Shown here: positions 39,377 to 49,661 of the stretch, in pieces
How positions within the stretch are numbered: position 1 is the stretch's first letter
Layout of the letters: each line of letters begins with the position of its first letter
From: Oryzibacter oryziterrae
Lineage (GTDB): Bacteria; Pseudomonadota; Alphaproteobacteria; Rhizobiales; Pleomorphomonadaceae
DNA length: 52,984 nt
Assembly (NCBI RefSeq): GCF_021864535.1
Contig: NZ_JAKJIC010000026.1
Coordinates: forward strand, 1-52,984
Reading direction: 5' to 3'
The notes under the pieces: generated by a model
The model's database searches: none
What the model saw: only the letters and a program-made list of their open reading frames with translations
Told to the model about the DNA's origin: nothing
Made by a program: the position numbers and the translations under genes

Positions 39377-40599
39377 ACGGCCTGCCCGTGGAGACCCGGG
39401 CGGGAGCCGACGGCGACATTGCCGTCCGCCACCGCCCGCTGCTGCGCCTCGACGACCGCGAGCCCTTCCGGCCGCTCGTCTTCGGCTGGGCGGTCTATCA
39501 CGGCCCGGCCCGGTCGCTGTCCTCGAAGTTCGAGATCCGTCCGCAGGCAGCCTATGTGGCCGAATATGCGGTCTGGTACGACTGGGACATCCAGCATCTC
39601 TACGATCTCGAGCATGTCTGGGTGCATGCCGAGGCCGACGGTACGGTGGTCGCCGTCGAGGCTTCGCAGCACGGACAGCGCCTCGCCATGCGCCGCGCCG
39701 ACGGCAGCCTGCCGCTCGAGGGCATGCGCCCCCTGCTGGTGAGCGAACCCGGCAAGCATGCCCACTGGCCCGAGCCAGACGCGCTGATCGCCGCCTCGCG
39801 CCGGATCGAGGGCCAATGCGGCCGCGACGGCGCCGGCCTTGAGGGCGTGCACCTCGGCAATCGCTTCGCCGAAGCCGGCCGCTTTTCCGCGAGCCGCTTC
39901 GACGCCCGCCTGGCCCGCCTGTTCCTGAAGCGGCGGGCGTTCCAGCCGGCCTTCAGCTTCTCCGACAGCTCTGACCGGCACGCGCCGCGCCTCGTTGCCT
40001 GGGGCGAACTCGACGCCTGGATACCGGCCCGCGTCACCGATCTCATCGCCGGCCTGCCGACAAGCGTGCCCCATCTTGCCGCCCTCTTCCTCGATTGCGG
40101 CGACACGCTTGTCGATGAAGGCAGCGAGGTGAAGTTCGAGGACACCGAAGTGGTGACGGCGGCCGAGCTCATTCCGGCGGCCCGCTGGTGTCTCGACCGC
40201 CTGGTCCTGGACGGTCATCGTCTTGCCCTGGTCGCCGACGGTCCGCGCGCCACCTTCGAGAATGTGCTGAAGCCGCGCGGCCTGTGGGATCATTTCAGCG
40301 CCCACGCCATTTCCGAGGATGTGGGTGTGCACAAGCCCGACCCTCGTATTTTTGCGAGGGCAATTACGGACCTCGGCCTTGATTGCATTGATCGAGGTCT
40401 GATAGCCATGGTTGGCAACAATCTGGCGCGGGATATTGCCGGTGCCAATCGTCTCGGCCTGATCAGCATCTTCATGGGCTGGTCGCGCCGTCGCAGCCAT
40501 CAACCGGCGGACGATTGGGAATGTCCCGACCATACCATCTACGCCCTGTCCGACCTGCCGCGCCTCATCGAGCAGATCGAACTCAACCTCCAGGCTTGA
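39373..40599 (+). CDS. Two-domain protein: unknown N-terminal domain plus HAD-like hydrolase
   Basis: A 408-aa fusion. Residues 1-235 form a domain I cannot assign: it has conserved-looking aromatic and acidic stretches ([50 protein letters not shown]) with no catalytic motif I know. Residues about 237-395 are a HAD domain: motif [14 protein letters not shown] with nucleophile D241 but Gly at Asp+2 (G243), motif [10 protein letters not shown], motif III Lys in VHKPDPRIF and motif [15 protein letters not shown] instead of the usual GDS. It may be a sugar phosphatase. It overlaps the transporter ATPase gene by 4 bases and lies 3 bases before the mannosidase. Confidence 0.8.
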
Positions 40600-40602
40600 A
40601 AC

Positions 40603-43600
40603 ATGAACCGACTAGCCAAGATCGACCGTCTGCTCCAGGTGCTGTCGGAGCGGATCTTCACGCCGCTCGGCGAGTTCGTTCCCCTGATCTACAAGTCGGC
40701 ACCCGAAGATGACCGGCCGAAGGTTCTGGCCGAGACCCGGGGTGACTGGGCGCCAGTGGTCAAGGATCTCGTCTGGAGCGGTCCGGACGTCTACACCTGG
40801 TTCGCCGGGACGGCGGTGATCCCCGAGGCGGCGCGCGGCCAGCGCGTCTTCGCCCGCGTCATCGCCGAGTTCGCCTATCCCATGGGCCGCAGCCTGCCGC
40901 AGTGCCTCGTTCGGGTGAACGGCAAGCTGCATCAGGGCGTCGACGGCTTCCACCAGGAATTCCACCTGATGGACAATGCCGTGCCCGGCACCGCCTTCGA
41001 ACTGCTGATCGAAGCGGGCTGCGTGCATGACGGCCGCCGCCTGATGGGCTTCGAGATCGAGCTGATGGTCAACGATACTCTGGCCGAGAAGATCTATTAC
41101 GATCTGAAGGTGCCGACCGACGTGGCGCGTCTCCTCAAAGACGACGACGCCCGCAAGCATCTGATCCTCAACCGCGTCGACGAGGCGCTGAAGCGCGTCG
41201 ACCTGCGCGCCGGCAACCCCGAGCGCTTCGCCGCCTCGCTCCAGGCGGCCGAAAAGCTTGCGGACGAGATCTATGCCGCCGCCGATTTCACGGGCATGCC
41301 GGAGATCGTCGCCACCGGCCACACCCATATCGACATCGCCTGGCTCTGGCGCGTCAAGGAAACCCGGCAGAAGGGCGCCCGCTCCTTCTCCACCGTGCTG
41401 GCGCTGATGGAGCAATATCCCGACTATCGCTTCATGTATAACCAGTGCGTGCTGTTCGATTACATCGCGCAGGACTATCCGGAGCTGACGGGCCGCATCA
41501 AGGACAAGGTCAAGACGGGCGAGTTCGAGATCGAGGGCGCGCTCTGGCTGGAGCCGGACGTCAACGTCACCGGCGGTGAAGCGCTGGCCCGCCACATTCT
41601 CTACGGCGTCCGCTATCACGAGCGCGAGTTCAAGGTGACGCCGCATGTGGTGTGGCTGCCGGACACCTTCGGCTATTCCGCCGCCCTGCCGCAAATGATG
41701 CGGCTCGCCGATCTCGACGTCTTCGTCACCCACAAGCTGTCGTGGAACGACACCAATCGCATGCCCTACGAGAAGTTCCACTGGCAGGGCATCGACGGCA
41801 GCAAGGTGCCGGCCTATTTCCTGACCACGCAGAACTATACCTACGACGGCATCAACACCACCTATAACCCGGACGTGGCGCCGCGCTACATCATGGGCGC
41901 CTACAAGCGCTTCAGCCAGAAGCCGATCGAGGGCGAGCTGTTCATGGTCTACGGCCATGGCGACGGCGGTGGCGGCCCGACCCGCGGCATGCTGGAAAAT
42001 ATCCGCCGCATGGAACGCGGCATTCCCGGCTGCCCCAAGGTGCGCCACGAGCATATGCGTCCCTTCCTGGAACGCCTCGTCAACGCCATGAAGGCCGACC
42101 CCGAGGCCTATCCGACCTGGGTGGGCGAACTCTATCTCGAACTGCATCGCGGCACGCTGACCTCCGTGGCCAAGAACAAGGCCAACAACCGTCAGGCCGA
42201 GATCGCGCTGCGCGAGCTTGAAGCGCTCGCAACGCTGGCCCTCGTGGACGGCAGCTTCGACTATCCGGCGGAACGCCTGTGGCAGCTGTGGAAGATCGCC
42301 CTGCTCAACCAGTTCCACGACATCCTGCCCGGCTCCTCCATCGGCCCCGTCTATGACGACAGCGACGTGGACTACGCCGCCTTCTTCGCCGCTGCCGCCG
42401 CCCTGCGGGACGAGTTGGCCGGTCGCCTGACCGCCGGCGAGGCGGACCATTTCGTGCTGAACGTGCTCGGCCGCAAGCGCACCGGCTTCGTCACCCTGCC
42501 CGAGGGCAAGACGCTGGTGGACGGCGGCAAGGCCGTGGCGAGCCAGACCATTCATCGCGCCGACGGCCGGATCGAGGCCATCGCGCCGCTCGCCGCCGTG
42601 CCGGCCAGTGGTGGTCGTGCCGTGGCGCTGAGTGGGGCCGCGGCCACGGCTGCCGACGTGGGACCGGTCGCCGGCTCGACCCATCACCTTGAAAACGCCC
42701 TTCTTCGCGCCGAGTTCAACGCGCTCGGCCAGATCACCTCGCTGGTGGACAAGCGCACCGGCCGTCAGGCTCTGCCGCTCGGCCGTCAGGCCAATCGCCT
42801 CGTGGCCTATCGCGACATTCCCATGGACTGGGAAGCCTGGGACATCGACGACTATTTCGAGGAAGTGTCCTGGCCGATCGAGGACCTGCGGTCGCTCGAA
42901 CTAGTGGAAGCCGGTCCCTATCGCGCCGCCATCCGCGCCGAATATGCCTATGAGTCTTCCAAGATTGTGCAGGTGATCAGCCTTGAGGCGGGTGCCGCGC
43001 GCCTCGACATCGACACCTTCGTCGACTGGCAGGAGCGGCGCACGCTGCTGAAGGCCGAGTTCCCGGTGGACGTCAACTCCGACGAGGTGCGCTCGGAAAT
43101 CCAGTTCGGCCACGTCAAGCGCTCGATCGCCAAGAACACCTCCTGGGATCGCGCCCGCTTTGAATGCTCCATGCAGCGCTGGGTCGACATTTCCGAACCC
43201 GACTTCGGCGTCGCACTGCTGAACGACTGCAAATACGGCTATGACGCGCGCGATCGCATGATCCGCCTGACGCTGCTGCGTTCGCCCATCTATCCCTGGC
43301 CCAAGGCCGACGAGGGCGAGCACCGTTTCCGCTATGCCGTCTTCCTGCACCACGGCACCGCCGAGGCCGTGCCGGACGAGGCGGAAGCCTTCAACCTGCC
43401 GCTGCGCCTGATCGCCGGCAGCGGTGCGGCAACCGCGGCGCCGAGCCGCAGCCTGTTCGAGATCGACGGCCACGGCGTTACCGTCGAGGCGGTGAAGAAG
43501 GCTGAAGACAATGACGGGCTGATCGTCCGTCTTTGGGAAACGCGCGGCCGACGGACCGAGGTCGATCTGGTGCTGGCCGACTTCGTCGTCTCTGCCGACG

Positions 43601-43710
43601 AGGTCAACCTGCTCGAGCGCGACATCCGGCCGTGTTTCGTCGATGACGGTCGCGTGGCCCTGAGCTTCTCGCCCTTCGAGATCCGCACCCTGCGGCTCAA
43701 CCGCCGTTGA
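40603..43710 (+). CDS. GH38 alpha-mannosidase
   Basis: A 1035-aa cytoplasmic alpha-mannosidase that releases non-reducing terminal mannose. The N-terminal region (about 1-225) is a helper domain; the catalytic GH38 domain follows with the zinc ligands in TGHTHIDIAWLW (H240, H242 and D244) and the nucleophile D354 in VWLPDTFGYSAALPQM. The central helical domain has WKIALLNQFHDILPGSSI, whose His is another conserved zinc ligand, and the C-terminal beta domains follow (HLENALLRAEFNALGQITSLV). No signal peptide is seen. ATG 40603 is 3 bases after the HAD stop. Last gene of the sugar operon. Confidence 0.95.
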   Translation: MNRLAKIDRLLQVLSERIFTPLGEFVPLIYKSAPEDDRPKVLAETRGDWAPVVKDLVWSGPDVYTWFAGTAVIPEAARGQRVFARVIAEFAYPMGRSLPQCLVRVNGKLHQGVDGFHQEFHLMDNAVPGTAFELLIEAGCVHDGRRLMGFEIELMVNDTLAEKIYYDLKVPTDVARLLKDDDARKHLILNRVDEALKRVDLRAGNPERFAASLQAAEKLADEIYAAADFTGMPEIVATGHTHIDIAWLWRVKETRQKGARSFSTVLALMEQYPDYRFMYNQCVLFDYIAQDYPELTGRIKDKVKTGEFEIEGALWLEPDVNVTGGEALARHILYGVRYHEREFKVTPHVVWLPDTFGYSAALPQMMRLADLDVFVTHKLSWNDTNRMPYEKFHWQGIDGSKVPAYFLTTQNYTYDGINTTYNPDVAPRYIMGAYKRFSQKPIEGELFMVYGHGDGGGGPTRGMLENIRRMERGIPGCPKVRHEHMRPFLERLVNAMKADPEAYPTWVGELYLELHRGTLTSVAKNKANNRQAEIALRELEALATLALVDGSFDYPAERLWQLWKIALLNQFHDILPGSSIGPVYDDSDVDYAAFFAAAAALRDELAGRLTAGEADHFVLNVLGRKRTGFVTLPEGKTLVDGGKAVASQTIHRADGRIEAIAPLAAVPASGGRAVALSGAAATAADVGPVAGSTHHLENALLRAEFNALGQITSLVDKRTGRQALPLGRQANRLVAYRDIPMDWEAWDIDDYFEEVSWPIEDLRSLELVEAGPYRAAIRAEYAYESSKIVQVISLEAGAARLDIDTFVDWQERRTLLKAEFPVDVNSDEVRSEIQFGHVKRSIAKNTSWDRARFECSMQRWVDISEPDFGVALLNDCKYGYDARDRMIRLTLLRSPIYPWPKADEGEHRFRYAVFLHHGTAEAVPDEAEAFNLPLRLIAGSGAATAAPSRSLFEIDGHGVTVEAVKKAEDNDGLIVRLWETRGRRTEVDLVLADFVVSADEVNLLERDIRPCFVDDGRVALSFSPFEIRTLRLNRR

Positions 43711-43723
43711 GGCGGCGGGGGCG

Positions 43724-44038
43724 TCAGCGCCTGCGGCCTCCGGGCCGCCGGCGCGCCCCCAGGAGCATCAGCAGGATCGCCGGCACGCCGATCACCGCAA
43801 AGGCCGGCCAACCGATGATCGGCGCGACCAGGCCCGTCCAGCTGTCGGCGCCGATACGGGCTTGCAGGAAGCTGCGGGCGGCGGCGAACGAGGCGCTGTC
43901 GAGCGCCGTCCAGCTGTCCTCGAGCGAGGTGAACACCAGGTCGTTGGCGGCGATCGATCGGATGCCGTCGGCAATCAGTGCAACGATGGCAACGGCAAAC
44001 AGCGCAAGGCCCGTGGTCCGGACCAGGAAGGCGATCAT
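43724..44038 (-). CDS. Small membrane protein of unknown function
   Basis: A 104-aa protein with an N-terminal transmembrane helix (TTGLALFAVAIVALIADGI) and a second near the C-terminus (FAVIGVPAILLMLLGA), with a hydrophilic middle (LEDSWTALDSASFAAARSFL). The tail is basic (RRRPGGRRR). I recall similar small proteins in rhizobial genomes but no assigned role. The stop is 13 bp from the end of the mannosidase gene, so it converges on the sugar operon. ATG 44038 is the only well-placed start. Confidence 0.75.
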   Translation of the reverse strand: MIAFLVRTTGLALFAVAIVALIADGIRSIAANDLVFTSLEDSWTALDSASFAAARSFLQARIGADSWTGLVAPIIGWPAFAVIGVPAILLMLLGARRRPGGRRR

Positions 44039-44319
44039 CGTCGGGTCTCCGATAGGCTCGTCCCTGCCTTGGTAGGGCAGGCCTTGCGCCCTGTCCAGTG
44101 AGCCGAACCGCTGCGATCTTGCAGATGCGACCCGCTTTTGCCAATTGTGGCGTTTTCCTTGATGGACAACCCCGCTATCATATGCCGGAAAATGAGAGAA
44201 TCAGCTGGATAGCCGCAGCTGGTCTCGCACGCCTCTGCAGTCGGTGAGGCAACGGGTGGGCCTTCAGGGGCTGTCCGGGAACCGAAGGCAGACGGCTGGA
44301 CCGATTGGGAGTTGTGAAG

Positions 44320-44838
44320 ATGCGCATGAAACTGGTGTTGAGCCTTGTCCCGGCCGTTCTGATGGCAGCTTGCGGAACCTATTCGGCGCCGCCTCCGATG
44401 ATCCAGCCGCTGCCGGCGGCGCCCACCAGCCCCGTGGCCTCGCAGACCCTGCCGCCGCCGATCACCATGCCCACCGACCAGATGGCAGCCGCCGACGCCG
44501 CCACCGGTGCGGGCGCTGCCGCCGCCATGCCGTCGGCCGCCACCGCGACGGAAGTTCGCAAGACCGATCTCATCGGCGGCTGGACGCTGGCGTCGGCCGG
44601 CGAAACCTGCCAGCTCTCCATGAACCTGACCACCTGGACCGGCGGTTACCGCGCCTCGACGCGCGGCTGCGCCTCGGACGAGCTGAAGTCCATCGGCGCC
44701 TGGGACCTCAACGGCAAGGAAGTGCTGCTGAAGGACGCCTCCGGCGCCGTCGTCGCGCGCCTGCTCGCCTCCGCGCCCACCCGCTTCTCCGGTCAGACCG
44801 ACGTCAGCAAGCGCGGCGTCCAGTTCTTCCGCGGTTGA
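44320..44838 (+). CDS. AprI/Inh-like metalloprotease inhibitor lipoprotein
   Basis: A 172-aa lipoprotein: signal peptide KLVLSLVPAVLMAAC with lipobox Cys18, a Pro/Ala/Thr-rich linker (about 20-85), and a C-terminal domain of about 85 residues starting LIGGWTLASAGETCQLSMNL. This resembles the AprI/Inh family of periplasmic inhibitors of serralysin-type metalloproteases; the two Cys (in ETCQL and TRGCA) fit the family disulfide. No protease gene is nearby. ATG 44320 has GGGAG upstream. It is followed 10 bases later by zapE. Confidence 0.8.
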   Translation: MRMKLVLSLVPAVLMAACGTYSAPPPMIQPLPAAPTSPVASQTLPPPITMPTDQMAAADAATGAGAAAAMPSAATATEVRKTDLIGGWTLASAGETCQLSMNLTTWTGGYRASTRGCASDELKSIGAWDLNGKEVLLKDASGAVVARLLASAPTRFSGQTDVSKRGVQFFRG

Positions 44839-44848
44839 AGCCCGGCGC

Positions 44849-46057
44849 ATGAAAGACGGACGGCCGTCGCGGGCGCAGACGGATTTTCGCGCCGATCTGC
44901 CCCGCGGACGCGGGGTCACCGATTGCTATGACCAGAAGGTGGCGGCGGGCGAGATTTCGCCCGACCCCGCCCAGCGGCTCGTTGCCGTCGAACTCGACCA
45001 TGTGCTGCACGGCCTGGAAGAGGAAAAGCTCGCCGCCAAGGGCTCGGCTCTTGGCTGGCTGTTCGGCCGCAAGAAGCCGGCCGGAAATGCCCCCCGCGGT
45101 CTCTATGTCTGGGGCGGTGTCGGGCGCGGCAAGACCATGCTGATGGATCTGTTCTTCGAGCTCGCCTGCGAACCGCGCAAGCGCCGCCAGCATTTCCATG
45201 CCTTCATGGCCTCGACCCATGACCGCGTGGCCCGCGCCCGCAAGGCCATGGCCGCCGGCGACAGCCGCGATCCCATCGAGATCGTCGCCGCCGAGCTCGG
45301 CGCCGAGGTCAAGCTTCTCTGCTTCGACGAATTCTCGGTGACCGACATCGCCGACGCCATGCTGCTCGGCCGGCTGTTCTCCAGGCTGTTCGCGTTGGGC
45401 GTGGTGCTGGTGACCACCTCCAACGTGGTGCCCGACAATCTCTATCGCGACGGCCTCAACCGGGGCAGCTTCCTGCCCTTCCTCGGCGAACTGAAGGCGC
45501 GCTGCAAGGTGATCCATCTCGGCTCGGACACCGACTACCGCCTCGACAAGCTCGGCACGCACGAGGTCTATCTCTCCCCGCTCGGCCGCGACACGGCCGT
45601 CGCCTTCGATCGCCTGTGGGAGCGCCTGACCGGCGCCGAGCACGCCGCCCCGCTCGACCTCTCCATCAAGGGGCGGACGCTGCACGTACCCCATGTGGCC
45701 GGCGGCCATGCCCGCTTCACCTTCGACGACCTCTGCGCCCGCCCGCTCGGCGCGGCCGACTATCGCCTGCTGGCCGAGCGCTTCCACACCATCTTCGTCG
45801 AGAATGTGCCGGTGCTCGTCTACGAGCGGCGCAACGAGACCAAGCGCTTCATCACGCTGATCGACGTGCTCTATGACGAGGGCATCAAGCTGGTGCTGTC
45901 GGCGGCGGCCGAGCCCAACCACCTCTACCGCGCCGACCATGGCACCGAGGCCTTCGAGTTCGACCGCACCGCCTCGCGCCTGACCGAGATGCGTTCGGAA
46001 GTCTGGCGCACCAACCCGCCGCGCCGGGCCGACGACGCCTCTGTCAATGCCGGGTAA
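44849..46057 (+). CDS. zapE: Cell division ATPase ZapE (AFG1-like)
   Basis: ZapE is an AFG1-type P-loop ATPase linked to Z-ring function in E. coli. The 402-aa product has the Walker A GGVGRGKTMLMDLFFE (about residue 90), QHFHAFMASTH, Walker B LLCFDEFSVTDIADAMLLGRL and the TSNVVPDNLYRDGLNR sensor region. The length is slightly above the usual 370-390. It precedes mdh, the usual order in rhizobia. Confidence 0.93.
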   Translation: MKDGRPSRAQTDFRADLPRGRGVTDCYDQKVAAGEISPDPAQRLVAVELDHVLHGLEEEKLAAKGSALGWLFGRKKPAGNAPRGLYVWGGVGRGKTMLMDLFFELACEPRKRRQHFHAFMASTHDRVARARKAMAAGDSRDPIEIVAAELGAEVKLLCFDEFSVTDIADAMLLGRLFSRLFALGVVLVTTSNVVPDNLYRDGLNRGSFLPFLGELKARCKVIHLGSDTDYRLDKLGTHEVYLSPLGRDTAVAFDRLWERLTGAEHAAPLDLSIKGRTLHVPHVAGGHARFTFDDLCARPLGAADYRLLAERFHTIFVENVPVLVYERRNETKRFITLIDVLYDEGIKLVLSAAAEPNHLYRADHGTEAFEFDRTASRLTEMRSEVWRTNPPRRADDASVNAG

Positions 46058-46075
46058 ACCCCTTCAGGTCCTTGC

Positions 46076-47216
<1,141 letters not shown>

Positions 47217-47314
47217 TACGAAGAAGGCCACAAGCCTCCTTCTTTAGTATAACCGCCTCGCCCTGGACTGGCATAAATACGGATAGTTCAGGTCAAAGCG
47301 GCAAAAAATTGGAT

Positions 47315-47349
47315 CGGCGTGCGAAAAACTACTTAGTTTTCGCGCGCCG
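47315..47349 (+). other. Long leader hairpin before sucC
   Basis: A stem of 15 pairs (47315-47330 with 47335-47349), one T-G wobble, one bulged A and the 4-nt loop ACTT. It ends 37 nt before the sucC start and has no T tract. It may be a 5' leader control element or an mRNA processing site. A weaker stem (47221-47227 with 47238-47244) lies directly after mdh. Confidence 0.55.
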
Positions 47350-47386
47350 CTCTCGTAACCACTCTCCCCTTATTCGAGGACGCCGG

Positions 47387-48583
<1,197 letters not shown>

Positions 48584-48588
48584 GAACG

Positions 48589-49497
48589 ATGTCCATTCTC
48601 GTCAACAAGGATACCAAGGTCATCGTCCAGGGCCTCACCGGCAAGACGGGTACCTTCCACACCGAACAGGCGCTCGCCTATTACGGCACCAAGATGGTCG
48701 CCGGCGTGCATCCCGCCAAGGGCGGCGAGACCTGGACCTCGGGCGTCGACGGCGCCGCCAGCCTGCCGATCTTCGCCTCCGTCGGCGAAGCCAAGGAGGC
48801 CACCGGCGCCAATGCTTCGGTGATCTACGTGCCACCGGCCGGTGCCGGCGCCGCCATCATCGAGGCCATCGACGCCGAGATCCCCTTCATCGTCTGCATC
48901 ACCGAGGGCATCCCGGTGCAGGACATGGTCAAGGTCAAGGCCCGTCTCGACAAGTCCAAGTCGCGCCTGCTCGGCCCCAACTGCCCCGGCGTGCTGACGC
49001 CGGAAGAGTGCAAGATCGGCATCATGCCGGGCTCCATCTTCAAGAAGGGCTCGGTGGGCATCGTCTCGCGCTCGGGCACGCTGACCTATGAGGCGGTGTT
49101 CCAGACCTCCAACGAAGGCCTCGGCCAGACCACGGCCGTCGGCATCGGCGGTGACCCGGTCAAGGGCACCGAGTTCATCGACATGCTCGAGATGTTCCTC
49201 GCCGACGAAGCGACACAATCGATCATCATGATCGGTGAGATCGGTGGTTCGGCCGAGGAAGACGCGGCGCAGTTCATCAAGGACGAAGCCAAGCGCGGTC
49301 GCAAGAAGCCCATGGTCGGCTTCATCGCCGGCCGCACGGCGCCTCCGGGACGCACCATGGGCCACGCCGGCGCCGTGATCTCCGGCGGCAAGGGTGGAGC
49401 CGAGGACAAGATCGCCGCCATGGAAGCGGCGGGCATCCGCGTGTCTCCCTCGCCGGCCAAGCTCGGCAAGACGCTGGTGGAAGTCCTCAAGGGCTGA
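48589..49497 (+). CDS. sucD: Succinyl-CoA synthetase alpha subunit
   Basis: SucD carries the CoA-binding site and the phosphorylated His. The 302-aa product has [17 protein letters not shown] at the N-terminus, [52 protein letters not shown] and [12 protein letters not shown], whose His is the phosphorylation site. The length is about ten residues above the E. coli protein. It is followed by a terminator-like hairpin before sucA. Confidence 0.98.
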   Translation: MSILVNKDTKVIVQGLTGKTGTFHTEQALAYYGTKMVAGVHPAKGGETWTSGVDGAASLPIFASVGEAKEATGANASVIYVPPAGAGAAIIEAIDAEIPFIVCITEGIPVQDMVKVKARLDKSKSRLLGPNCPGVLTPEECKIGIMPGSIFKKGSVGIVSRSGTLTYEAVFQTSNEGLGQTTAVGIGGDPVKGTEFIDMLEMFLADEATQSIIMIGEIGGSAEEDAAQFIKDEAKRGRKKPMVGFIAGRTAPPGRTMGHAGAVISGGKGGAEDKIAAMEAAGIRVSPSPAKLGKTLVEVLKG

Positions 49498-49563
49498 GGC
49501 AGCAGTTTCAACGAGCCGATGCGTCAGCATCCTGGCGAGTTGGTACCAGAACAAGAATGATGG

Positions 49564-49592
49564 AGCCGCGGGGTATTCCCTCCGCGGCTTTT
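49564..49592 (+). terminator. Hairpin with T run between sucD and sucA
   Basis: An 8-bp GC stem (49564-49571 with 49582-49589), loop of 10 nt, followed by TTTT and then C-rich sequence. It could end a part of the transcripts after sucD, with readthrough into sucA. Confidence 0.6.
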
Positions 49593-49661
49593 CCCCCCGG
49601 ATAGGCGCGGGACGACAAGCGCCGATACCTGAGGACGGGGCCCGACGGTCCCGATGCGGTC

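Noticed and set aside
40612-42687. 691-codon open frame on the minus strand opposite the GH38 gene
   Set aside because: Antisense shadow of a gene with intact catalytic motifs.
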